Positions 6,620 through 14,275 of a stretch of 23,791 bases of DNA are shown piece after piece. The position numbers and the translations under genes were made by a program. Numbering within the stretch: the stretch's first letter is position 1; each line of letters starts with the position of its first letter. Origin of the DNA: UBA7332 sp051652645 (lineage in GTDB: Bacteria; Bacteroidota; Bacteroidia; Bacteroidales; UBA7332). Below the pieces are notes generated by a model. The model was given only the letters and a program-made list of their open reading frames with translations, did not search any database and was not told where the DNA came from. Location of the stretch: the NCBI GenBank assembly GCA_051652645.1, contig JBOFUP010000055.1:1-23791 (forward strand), in the 5' to 3' direction.

Positions 6620-7855
6620 TTACTTACCAATCTCTGGATCTACTCTAAGTTTGTTTGAATACTTTGCTAGTCCACCTTCACCTGTCTCTTTGTAAAGAGA
6701 AGGTAGATCGTAGCCAGTTTGCTTCATGACTTCAACAACGCGGTCAAAACTAACACGGTGCTTACCATCAGAAAGGGTTGCATATGCATTAGAGTCAAGA
6801 GCTCTTGCGGCAGCTAGAGCATTGCGTTCTATACACGGTATCTGGACTAACCCACACACGGGATCACAAGTTAAGCCCAAGTGGTGCTCAAGCCCCATTT
6901 CAGCTGCATATTCAATCTGAGCTGGAGTTCCACCAAAAAGCTGAGTGGCTGCTGCTGCTGCCATAGCACAAGCTACACCAACCTCGCCTTGACAACCTAC
7001 CTCAGCACCAGAAACAGATGCGTTGTTTTTAGCTACAAGACCGAAGAGTCCGGCTGTTGCCAGCGCGCGAAGAATACGTATATCAAGAAATTCGCGTGAG
7101 GTCTTGAGATAATATAGAACCGAAGGAAGTACACCAGATGACCCACAGGTAGGTGCGGTTACTATTCGGCTAGTGCCAGCGGCATTCTCTTCAGAAGCAG
7201 CTAAGGCATAAGCAAAAACAAGACCACGCCCACGCATAGCATCGCTATACCCTTTTGCGCGTATCATATAGTCTCCTGCTTTACGTCTGACGCCAAGTCC
7301 TCCCGGAAGAACACCTTCTGCCTCTAGGCCTCTAAGTATGGAGTTCTTCATCGTTTCCCATACTTCAGCGAGATATTCCCAAATTTCTGGTCCCTCACAC
7401 TCCTCGACATACTCCCAGTAGCTACGACCTGAACGCTCGCACCACTCAAGAATATCCTGAATCTTATCCATCTTATAGACGGTGTCATCAATCTTTAGGA
7501 TAGTGTCGTCAGCACTAGCCAAAGAGCCACCACCTATACTGAAAATAGTCCAGTTGTCTGTAATCTTATCATCCTTATCAAAAGCTTCGAACTTCATCCC
7601 ATTAGGATGGAACTCTAAGAATGTTTTTGGTTCCCAATGTATAATTGTTGGAGCATGCTTAGTCAAAGTCTCGAGGATAGCGACATCCGTCAAGTGTCCT
7701 TTGCCTGTTGCAGCAAGAGCACCATAAAGTGTAACTTCAAAGCGTGTTGCTTGTGGATTTCTCGACTGAAAGAGTTCAGATGCAATTTTCGGCCCCATAG
7801 TGTGGGAGCTTGATGGGCCATGGCCCATTCTGTAGATTGTTCTTATTGATTCCAT
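6620..7855 (-). CDS. sdaA: L-serine dehydratase, iron-sulfur type, single chain
   Basis: The enzyme deaminates L-serine to pyruvate and ammonia in the cytoplasm using a [4Fe-4S] cluster as Lewis acid. The 411-residue protein fuses the N-terminal beta domain (GHGPSSSHTMGP at 11-22) to the alpha catalytic domain (VTAPTCGSSGVLP at 232-244). Cysteines C288, C330 and C341 have the same 42- and 11-residue spacing as the three cluster ligands known in this family. C334, in CDPVCG, is an extra conserved cysteine. The length is somewhat shorter than the 450-460 residues typical of E. coli SdaA, with the shortening in the beta domain and linker. It is the last gene of the six-gene minus-strand operon, 3 bp after the DUF4153 gene, which suggests translational coupling. 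The 24-bp hairpin downstream probably terminates it. Confidence 0.94.
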   Translation of the reverse strand: MESIRTIYRMGHGPSSSHTMGPKIASELFQSRNPQATRFEVTLYGALAATGKGHLTDVAILETLTKHAPTIIHWEPKTFLEFHPNGMKFEAFDKDDKITDNWTIFSIGGGSLASADDTILKIDDTVYKMDKIQDILEWCERSGRSYWEYVEECEGPEIWEYLAEVWETMKNSILRGLEAEGVLPGGLGVRRKAGDYMIRAKGYSDAMRGRGLVFAYALAASEENAAGTSRIVTAPTCGSSGVLPSVLYYLKTSREFLDIRILRALATAGLFGLVAKNNASVSGAEVGCQGEVGVACAMAAAAATQLFGGTPAQIEYAAEMGLEHHLGLTCDPVCGLVQIPCIERNALAAARALDSNAYATLSDGKHRVSFDRVVEVMKQTGYDLPSLYKETGEGGLAKYSNKLRVDPEIGK

Positions 7856-7858
7856 AGA

Positions 7859-9310
7859 CTATTTTAGGAGCAGCCCTCGCAGGTTGATCCCATTTACCTT
7901 GATTTGATTAGTATAAGTAAGTTGTATATAGTATGATTCAAGAATAACTTTACCTATCTCGCATTCAATAATGAAAAGTGAATCAGGGTGGTTATATCTA
8001 TCTGTGTTTTCAAATCTCTCAAATCCGTAATTCTCTACTCTTCTCTCAATGATCTTTGCAATTGGTACGATCTCTATCTCACCGTTATTGATGATAGTTA
8101 AGGTGTCATTGTCTAGAGATTCATGCGCAAATTGTGAGATTTGATCATTATTATATGGCACCCAAAGCTTATATCCATCGACATCAATCTGCCTACTATT
8201 ATCGTTATATAGAAACTCACTTTTGTAGCTTATAGAGTCGACTTGATTCTCTTTATTATGTGTGAGCTCAAAAATATTAACATAGGGTGCAAACATTGCA
8301 ATTAGTAAAAGTAGTGTGCCAATGGACAAAGTTACACTGAATTTATTGATGTTGCTCTTGAAGGAGATGAAAATGTAGATAAAAAGAACTATCGATGTTA
8401 GTATTGTTAAGTATCTATCTATTGTTAATCCGCTACTCATTATCTGCGTAACTGTATAAACAAATAGGAAGCTAAGGGGGAGTATGAATATGTAATGAAG
8501 ATGTTTGTGCAGTAGTTTATATATCTTATTTGTTTGGGGTGGCAACATTAATGAGAGGTATATAGACACAAATATGAATGCAAATATGATAAAACTGACT
8601 ATCCCCTTTGGTATCTCTTGAGTGATTGCTATTCTAATAAGGAATATGTAGAGGACAAATGTAAATAGTATATTAAGAGGTAGGATGATCCATTTAGAGA
8701 CGAAGCGCAAGACTGGTGTGAATGGTGAGTTTGTGTTGGTATTTAGTTGATACAAGAAGGCTTGTGGAAGTACTATACCAATAGTGATAAATAGTGGAAG
8801 CTGATCTCTTAATATCTCAGTTGGTCTTAGTTGAAATAGCTCCAAGATAGCAAAGCTAGAGAGGAGTATAAGAGATACGGTTACAAGGGAGATAAGTATG
8901 GCGATGAGTATGGAATTGAAGAGTGTAATGATTCTTTGCGAGAAGACCTCCATACTCTCTTTGTAGTGGCAAAGTAAGGTTATTGAAGCTAAGATTACTA
9001 TAGTACTTATGTATGCTTCTTCGTGAGTATTGAAATAATTGTACCAGCTGGTTGTTAGCAGGAGGATAATAACTATGGGTGATGATAAATAGTAGATTAT
9101 TCTCTTGTTCGTAATTGTAGAGAGATTGTTTAGAAACAGTATTGAAAATAGTGAGATTGGTATGGCTTGATGCATAGATTTTGAAGCAAGCTCGAATGAC
9201 CAAATAAAGGCAAATATGGCCGTAGATATAATCTCAAATGGATAGTTCCTAAAGTTATTTGTAACTACTCCACCTAAAAGGTGAAGTAGTTTTTCAATAT
9301 TATTTTTCAT
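7859..9310 (-). CDS. DUF4153-type multi-pass membrane protein
   Basis: I place this in the DUF4153 family from its general pattern; no function is known for that family. The 483-residue protein has about ten strongly hydrophobic segments over residues 15-350 with very short loops. A soluble C-terminal part of about 130 residues follows (from HNKENQVDS), rich in isoleucine, asparagine and tyrosine. No catalytic motif is visible. The gene looks more AT-rich than its neighbours, with many ATA, AAT and TTA codons; this could reflect the membrane composition or relaxed codon use, and I see no other mark of transfer. It lies 11 bp after the radical SAM gene and 3 bp before sdaA, so it is firmly inside the operon. 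A transporter or sensor role would be guesswork. Confidence 0.75.
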   Translation of the reverse strand: MKNNIEKLLHLLGGVVTNNFRNYPFEIISTAIFAFIWSFELASKSMHQAIPISLFSILFLNNLSTITNKRIIYYLSSPIVIILLLTTSWYNYFNTHEEAYISTIVILASITLLCHYKESMEVFSQRIITLFNSILIAILISLVTVSLILLSSFAILELFQLRPTEILRDQLPLFITIGIVLPQAFLYQLNTNTNSPFTPVLRFVSKWIILPLNILFTFVLYIFLIRIAITQEIPKGIVSFIIFAFIFVSIYLSLMLPPQTNKIYKLLHKHLHYIFILPLSFLFVYTVTQIMSSGLTIDRYLTILTSIVLFIYIFISFKSNINKFSVTLSIGTLLLLIAMFAPYVNIFELTHNKENQVDSISYKSEFLYNDNSRQIDVDGYKLWVPYNNDQISQFAHESLDNDTLTIINNGEIEIVPIAKIIERRVENYGFERFENTDRYNHPDSLFIIECEIGKVILESYYIQLTYTNQIKVNGINLRGLLLK

Positions 9311-9321
9311 ACATAGAATTC

Positions 9322-10089
9322 TTAAGCAATGATAATTTTGAATCCTTCGCTCTGCAGTGGAGCAGCTATCTCTTGTAGCTCTTCTTTGCTTATCTTCACA
9401 AGATTCTTTTCTGGTGTTGGTCTATCAATGGAGTAAATCATAATGCTTTCAGGTTTTAGCTGACGAACTACTCTGTACCATGCTTGAAGCTCCTCTTGTG
9501 TTGTGTTGTCTAGAGTTTCACCGTTTACCACACCTCTAAGGAACATTGTTTGTAGAATAAACTTACCTTGGAATTTCATAAGGTTTTCTACGGCTGTTGC
9601 CACAGAGTATGATGGGGAGTTTGGTCTGTCCATGATGTTTACACTGTGGTCTATGGCTCCATCTAGTTTTAGTATATTATTATCAACTTTCAATAGAGCT
9701 TTGAAGACTTCTGGACGGGACACAAGTGTGGCATTGGATAGGACAGAGATCTTTGCTTGTGGGAAATATTTATCTCTTAGCTCTATGGTTTGATCAATGA
9801 TGATAGGAAATTCTGGGTGCATTGTAGGCTCACCATTTCCGGCAAAAGTAATTACATCTGGTGTTACTCCCTCTTTTTGTAGTGAGATTAGTTTCTCTTC
9901 GAGTAGACGCTTGACCTCAATGGATGTTGGCAACTTAGTTCCCTTGCCTTGATCCTTATTATATCCACACTCGCAATAGATGCAATCAAAGGAGCATAAT
10001 TTACCATCAACAGGAAGTAGGTTTACGCCTAGTGAGATACCTAACCTGCGGCTTTTTATAGGGCCGAATATAGTTTCGTTGAAAAGCAT
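9322..10089 (-). CDS. Radical SAM protein
   Basis: This is a predicted [4Fe-4S]/S-adenosylmethionine radical enzyme with unknown substrate. The 255-residue protein opens with FGPIKSRRLGISLGVNLLP, typical of small radical SAM proteins of the COG0731-like type. The cluster motif CSFDCIYC (C32, C36, C39) follows, with a further cysteine at C41. The SAM-binding GNGEPT lies at 84-89. There is no recognisable extra cluster domain at the C-terminus. I chose the ATG at 10089, which leaves a 4-bp gap after the DUF389 gene. The frame is also open from a TTG at 10101, which would overlap that gene by 8 bp, but the ATG starts right at the conserved region. COG0731 relatives include wyosine-tRNA enzymes in archaea, but that role should not be assumed here. 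Confidence 0.9.
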   Translation of the reverse strand: MLFNETIFGPIKSRRLGISLGVNLLPVDGKLCSFDCIYCECGYNKDQGKGTKLPTSIEVKRLLEEKLISLQKEGVTPDVITFAGNGEPTMHPEFPIIIDQTIELRDKYFPQAKISVLSNATLVSRPEVFKALLKVDNNILKLDGAIDHSVNIMDRPNSPSYSVATAVENLMKFQGKFILQTMFLRGVVNGETLDNTTQEELQAWYRVVRQLKPESIMIYSIDRPTPEKNLVKISKEELQEIAAPLQSEGFKIIIA

Positions 10090-10093
10090 ATGA

Positions 10094-11449
10094 TTACTCA
10101 ATAATTAGTTTAAACAGTTTAGACTTGGTTCTCGACTTGAGCCACTCCTCAATTCTTAGTCGTGTGGTCTCGTCTGGTTTGTTGTTCATCTGAAGGCAGG
10201 CAATAGTGATTGTATCGCTCTGACTTGATTGCACTCCATATTGTATTCCCATTGATAGAGTCAGAGATTGTACAGAGGGGAATAGTACTTTAATCTCAGG
10301 GGCAATCTCGCTACTTTTACTGAGTATATTAGTATATTCAGATAGCCTATCTTCGAGGAAATCAACTTGGTGTTCTTTGTCTCGAAGCCTGTTTTCAATA
10401 TTTTTATATAGATCCTCAAGCACCAAAGCTCTAAGAGATTTGATGTCGCTTACTTCAGAACCATTCTGAGAGATAATAAGTTCGGCATCTCCAATCTTGT
10501 ATTGACTCATTTTTGCTCGTGAGAGCTCCAACGATTCGGCCGAAACGGTCTGTCCAATAAGTGCTACATGTATCTTTTTCTCTTTGCCTGCATCTATGGT
10601 TTGATTTACAACTTGGGTACCTGGAAAGTTTAATTCATTACGTATGAAGTTAACTGCATTGCCCTCAAAATAGTTTTGGCGTATCATATTATATGATATC
10701 CAAAGACTTGGTATAATAGTTAGTACAACAACGAATGAGATTGTGCGGCTTACTCTCTTGGCTCTATCGGGGTCCATGAAAGCTATCTTTGGGAAATGCA
10801 TAATACGTACCCCGACGTAGGTAGCAAGACTTATGAAGACTGAGTTTATGAAATATAGATAGAAGGCCCCAAAGAAGAAGGCCATATTGCCGGTAGCTAG
10901 TCCGTAGCCAGCCGTACAGAGTGGTGGCATGAGGGCTGTTGCAATTGCAACCCCGGGAATGACATTTCCTTTCTCTCGTGCTGAACCTGCTACAATTCCT
11001 GCCATACCTCCAAAAAAGGCTATTAGTACGTCATAGATTGTGGGTGTTGTACGTGCTAATAGTTCTGATCGAGCATCGCTCATAGGCGAAATTAGAAAAT
11101 ATATGGCAGCAGTAAGTACACCAAATATTGTTGCAACAGCAAGGTTTTTAAGTGACTTATTTAGCAGTTCTACGTCGTTTATGCCTAGCCCTAGCCCTAC
11201 TCCCATAATGGGACCCATTAGTGGAGATATAAGCATGGCTCCAATAATTACTGCCGTTGAGTTTGTATTTAATCCAAGTGATGCAATAAATATTGCGAGT
11301 ATTAATACCCAAAGGTTAATGCCTTTAAACTCTACTCCTCGTCGTATGGATTCTATAGTAGCAACATCATCACTCTTCTCTTTTCGAACATCGAAACGCT
11401 CTTTCAGGAAGAGTCTGAAGTCTAAAAAAATATCTTCAAAGTGCTTCAT
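10094..11449 (-). CDS. DUF389 (TIGR00341-like) membrane protein
   Basis: This is a conserved inner-membrane protein of uncharacterised function. The 451-residue sequence begins with about 40 charged residues. A membrane domain at about 45-255 then contains the family hallmark GLNTNSTAVIIGAMLISPLMGPIMG (about 60-84) and the glycine-rich stretch VIAFFGG...GNVIPGVAIATALMPPLCTAGYG near 140-185. The last 190 residues are soluble. They include a charged helix (about 345-375, LYKNIENRLRDKEHQVDFLEDRL) that may form a coiled coil, and a beta-rich end similar to a small ligand-binding or dimerisation fold. It is third in the operon, 12 bp after the flippase gene and 4 bp before the radical SAM gene. 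Nothing in the sequence tells the substrate or partner. Confidence 0.88.
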   Translation of the reverse strand: MKHFEDIFLDFRLFLKERFDVRKEKSDDVATIESIRRGVEFKGINLWVLILAIFIASLGLNTNSTAVIIGAMLISPLMGPIMGVGLGLGINDVELLNKSLKNLAVATIFGVLTAAIYFLISPMSDARSELLARTTPTIYDVLIAFFGGMAGIVAGSAREKGNVIPGVAIATALMPPLCTAGYGLATGNMAFFFGAFYLYFINSVFISLATYVGVRIMHFPKIAFMDPDRAKRVSRTISFVVVLTIIPSLWISYNMIRQNYFEGNAVNFIRNELNFPGTQVVNQTIDAGKEKKIHVALIGQTVSAESLELSRAKMSQYKIGDAELIISQNGSEVSDIKSLRALVLEDLYKNIENRLRDKEHQVDFLEDRLSEYTNILSKSSEIAPEIKVLFPSVQSLTLSMGIQYGVQSSQSDTITIACLQMNNKPDETTRLRIEEWLKSRTKSKLFKLIIE

Positions 11450-11461
11450 AGTTTATTAGTT

Positions 11462-12961
11462 TTAATCTCTTTTGACTACTCTATTAATATATGGGATTTT
11501 TGTCAAATCAATCTCCTTGTGAATGAATATTGCGGCAAAGACAATAAGTGAAATAGTGGCTATAAGCATGTTGACGTAGTTGTTATCATGTTCAAATGCT
11601 CTTCTGATTGTGAATAATATTAGCGTTAATGCAGTATAAAACTTTGCTGACTTGAGATCATATGATATTGGGTATACTCTTTGCCCGATAAAATATGAGG
11701 CTATCATCATCAATCCATAGCTTAGGAGTGAGGCGTATGCACACGCAATATATCCGTATTTGGGAACAAAAAGAATGTTTAGTGCAACAGTAATAATACA
11801 TCCTGCGATGGAAAAGTATGCCCCCCACTCTGTTTTATCTGATAGTTTATACCAAAATGATAGATTAAAGAAAATACCAAAAAACATCTCTGCAACCATA
11901 ACAATTGGAACAACGGCAAGGCCTTCCCAATAGTTCTCTGCTACTATTAGTTTGAAGAGATCCATAAATCCTGTTATGCCAAGAAAAATGAATAGTGTTG
12001 AGATAATAAAGTACTTCATCGCTTGGGAGTATGACTCTGCTTTGTCTTTCTCTTTTGCCTTGCTGTTACCAAACACAAATGGTTCGTAAGCAAATCTAAA
12101 TGCTTGGGTGAAGATTATCATTACCATAGCAATCTTGAAATTAGCTCCATAGATACCTAGTTGGTATAGTGCTTCTTCTTTATTTGGTAGTAAGAAAGGA
12201 AATAGCATCTTATCAACGGTCTGATTGATTATGCCTGCAATACCAAGAATCAGTAATGGTGAACTATAACGAAGCATTTGCTTTAGTAGCTTTGTGTCGG
12301 GTTTGCCTACTGCCTTAATTAGCTCGGGGGTCAGGGCTGACATCATCACTGCTGTTCCTATTAGATTGGCAACGAATGCATATCCTACTGAGTAGTCTGG
12401 ATTATAGAACCAATTAACTGTACTTGGTGCTTTAATCATTAACCAAGGGCAAAGGATAAAGAATAGCAGGTTAAGAGCAATATTTAGGGCTATGAATAGT
12501 AGCTTTATTGTAGCAAAACGTATTGGTCTCTTCTGATAGCGTAAATAGGCAAATGGGATTGCTGTAATAGCATCCATAGCTACAATTACTGAAAGCATTA
12601 GTATAAAGTCCTTTTGCTGAGCATATCCTAGTAACTCTGAAATGGGATTTATAAAAATAGTAACTGCACCAACAAGAATAAGAGATAGTGTTGTGACAAA
12701 GGCAAAGCTTGTTGAATATACTTTCTGGCTATCTGCCTCTGGCTTATTGATGAAACGGAAGAAGGTGGTTTCCATCCCGAAGGTGAGAATTATAAGTATG
12801 AATGCCGTCCAGCCATACAGATTGGTGACTATTCCATAATCTCCTATGTTTGCTAGTACACGTGTGTACATGGGAACGAGGCACCAATTGAGAAATCTCC
12901 CAATTATACTACTAGCACCATATATTGCTGTATCCTTTACTAAGCTCTTTAGTCCTGCCAT
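11462..12961 (-). CDS. Wzx-like polysaccharide/lipid-linked oligosaccharide flippase family protein
   Basis: This is a multi-pass protein of the MOP exporter superfamily, whose polysaccharide branch flips lipid-linked sugars across the inner membrane. The 499-residue sequence opens with LKSLVKDTAIYGASSIIGRFLNWCLVPMYTRVL, the normal first helix of the family. It continues with about 12-14 hydrophobic segments and short charged loops. A polysaccharide-biosynthesis C-terminal type region is seen from about residue 330. Unlike capsule or O-antigen flippases it has no glycosyltransferases, polymerase or sugar-nucleotide genes nearby and sits directly after ruvB (10-bp gap). This points to a core, conserved envelope role more than a serotype locus, but the substrate is unknown. 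Its base composition matches its neighbours. Confidence 0.88.
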   Translation of the reverse strand: MAGLKSLVKDTAIYGASSIIGRFLNWCLVPMYTRVLANIGDYGIVTNLYGWTAFILIILTFGMETTFFRFINKPEADSQKVYSTSFAFVTTLSLILVGAVTIFINPISELLGYAQQKDFILMLSVIVAMDAITAIPFAYLRYQKRPIRFATIKLLFIALNIALNLLFFILCPWLMIKAPSTVNWFYNPDYSVGYAFVANLIGTAVMMSALTPELIKAVGKPDTKLLKQMLRYSSPLLILGIAGIINQTVDKMLFPFLLPNKEEALYQLGIYGANFKIAMVMIIFTQAFRFAYEPFVFGNSKAKEKDKAESYSQAMKYFIISTLFIFLGITGFMDLFKLIVAENYWEGLAVVPIVMVAEMFFGIFFNLSFWYKLSDKTEWGAYFSIAGCIITVALNILFVPKYGYIACAYASLLSYGLMMIASYFIGQRVYPISYDLKSAKFYTALTLILFTIRRAFEHDNNYVNMLIATISLIVFAAIFIHKEIDLTKIPYINRVVKRD

Positions 12962-12971
12962 CTTATTGTGG

Positions 12972-13994
12972 TTAGAATAGTGTTGGTTCGTCTGTTACTT
13001 GTGTTCTCCCGAGATGTTGGTATGCAAGGTGTGTCACCTCGCGTCCTCTAGGAGTTCTTTTTATGAATCCCTCTTTGATAAGGAATGGTTCGTATACCTC
13101 CTCGAGAGTGCCCGGGTCTTCGCCAAGAGCTGTAGCTATGGTTGTAAGACCAACAGGTCCTCCACGAAACTTATCTATGATAATCTGCAGAATCTTATTG
13201 TCTACTTCATCAAGACCGTATTTATCAATGTTCAAAGCCTCGAGGGCATAACGTGCAATTGCTGTGTCTATAGTTCCGTCTCCTTTAACCTGTGCGAAGT
13301 CTCTCACTCGTCGGAGTAAAGCATTTGCTATACGAGGTGTTCCTCTGCTTCGTGAGGCAATCTCCCCAGCAGCCTCATGGGTACATGCAACGCGGAGTAT
13401 CTTGGCAGAACGCTTGATGATCTCTATGATTACTTTTCCATCGTAATACTCCAAATGGGAGTTAATTCCGAATCTTGCTCTAAGTGGTGCAGTTAGTAGT
13501 CCGCTACGAGTTGTTGCACCAACAAGTGTGAATGGGTTTAGATCAATTTGAATGGATCGCGCACTAGGCCCTTTGTCTATCATTATGTCAATACGATAGT
13601 CTTCCATAGCAGAATAGAGATACTCCTCTACTATAGGACTTAGACGATGTATCTCGTCAATAAATAGAACATCGTTCTCTTCTAGACTAGTCAATAATCC
13701 AGCTAGGTCTCCGGGTTTATCAAGTACTGGACCTGATGTAACCTTAAATCCTACTCCAAGCTCATTTGCTACAATATTGGAAAGTGTGGTTTTGCCAAGC
13801 CCTGGAGGTCCGTGAAGAAGAAGATGGTCTAGGGCTTCTCCTCTCATCTTTGCTGCTTGAACGAATATCCTAAGGTTCTCAACTATCTTTTCTTGACCAC
13901 TGAAATCATCAAAGAGAAGTGGACGAAGTGCTTTGTCTATCTCGCGCTCACGTTCGTTTGGACGGTAGTCATGTATTTCAAAATTATCTTGCAT
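12972..13994 (-). CDS. ruvB: Holliday junction branch migration helicase RuvB
   Basis: RuvB is the AAA+ ATPase that, with RuvA, drives branch migration of Holliday junctions during recombination and repair. The 340-residue protein is full length for the family. It has Walker A GPPGLGKT at 62-69, Walker B with DEIH at 113-116, and the sensor/GATTRSG stretch at 159-165. The C-terminal winged-helix DNA-binding domain includes GLTTIATALGEDPGTLEEVYEPFLI and RTPRGREVT. It heads the six-gene minus-strand operon, and ruvA and ruvC are not in the window. A good Bacteroidetes-type promoter (14020-14050) lies 26 bp upstream of its start, just inside a 32-bp palindrome. Confidence 0.98.
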   Translation of the reverse strand: MQDNFEIHDYRPNEREREIDKALRPLLFDDFSGQEKIVENLRIFVQAAKMRGEALDHLLLHGPPGLGKTTLSNIVANELGVGFKVTSGPVLDKPGDLAGLLTSLEENDVLFIDEIHRLSPIVEEYLYSAMEDYRIDIMIDKGPSARSIQIDLNPFTLVGATTRSGLLTAPLRARFGINSHLEYYDGKVIIEIIKRSAKILRVACTHEAAGEIASRSRGTPRIANALLRRVRDFAQVKGDGTIDTAIARYALEALNIDKYGLDEVDNKILQIIIDKFRGGPVGLTTIATALGEDPGTLEEVYEPFLIKEGFIKRTPRGREVTHLAYQHLGRTQVTDEPTLF

Positions 13995-14019
13995 AGCTTA
14001 TTGTTCTTTTATCCTTTGA

Positions 14020-14050
14020 CAAAGGTAACTATTAGTGCTTTTGTAGCAAC
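14020..14050 (-). promoter_or_regulatory. Candidate promoter for the ruvB operon
   Basis: On the minus strand TACCTTTG (14027-14020) matches TAnnTTTG, the same octamer as at the SulP promoter. GTTG at 14050-14047, 19 bp upstream, is one base off the -33 TTTG. It would give a leader of about 19 nt. Confidence 0.55.
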
Positions 14051-14058
14051 AGTTTGGT

Positions 14059-14090
14059 CTCTAATATAGATTAAGTAATCTACATTAGAG
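14059..14090. promoter_or_regulatory. 32-bp near-perfect palindrome upstream of ruvB
   Basis: Arms of 15 bp (14059-14073 and 14076-14090), CTCTAATATAGATTA against TAATCTACATTAGAG, pair with one mismatch and a 2-bp centre. It starts 8 bp upstream of the proposed ruvB -33 element. With no room for a loop it is more likely a dimer-binding operator than an RNA hairpin. Confidence 0.55.
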
Positions 14091-14180
14091 GAGTAGATAT
14101 TGAAGCTTGAGTGTTTAGAATAGTAAATACCGAAGCCTTAAAAGGAATACTCATTCATTTATACAACTCATTTCCTGCAT

Positions 14181-14210
14181 ATTAAAAAGAGTAAGATTAA
14201 TCTTTTTAAT
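14181..14210. promoter_or_regulatory. 10-bp perfect inverted repeat upstream of OmpP1 gene
   Basis: ATTAAAAAGA (14181-14190) and TCTTTTTAAT (14201-14210) are exact complements, with a 10-bp centre. It ends 7 bp before the -33 element of the OmpP1 promoter, where an activator or nucleoid protein could bind. The AT-rich content raises the chance of coincidence. Confidence 0.4.
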
Positions 14211-14217
14211 TAATCGT

Positions 14218-14251
14218 TTTGCAAATGATAACATACTAATCATTACTTTTG
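14218..14251 (+). promoter_or_regulatory. Candidate promoter for the OmpP1/FadL gene
   Basis: TTTG at 14218-14221 and TACTTTTG at 14244-14251 match both halves of the Bacteroidetes consensus with a 22-bp gap. The start codon follows 25 bp after the -7 element. Both elements match the consensus, which no other promoter candidate in the window achieves. Confidence 0.6.
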
Positions 14252-14275
14252 CATCTCTAAAAACAAAAAGCGAGT

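Noticed and set aside
7859..9310. Horizontal transfer of the AT-rich DUF4153 gene
   Set aside because: It is locked in the operon by 3- and 11-bp gaps, and membrane-protein composition can explain the bias.
10090..10101. TTG start for the radical SAM gene overlapping the DUF389 gene
   Set aside because: An ATG at 10089 begins right at the conserved region and needs no rare start codon.
11040..11459. Antisense open frame of 139 codons over the DUF389 gene
   Set aside because: It is a shadow of a conserved gene on the other strand; serine/isoleucine-rich with no family likeness.
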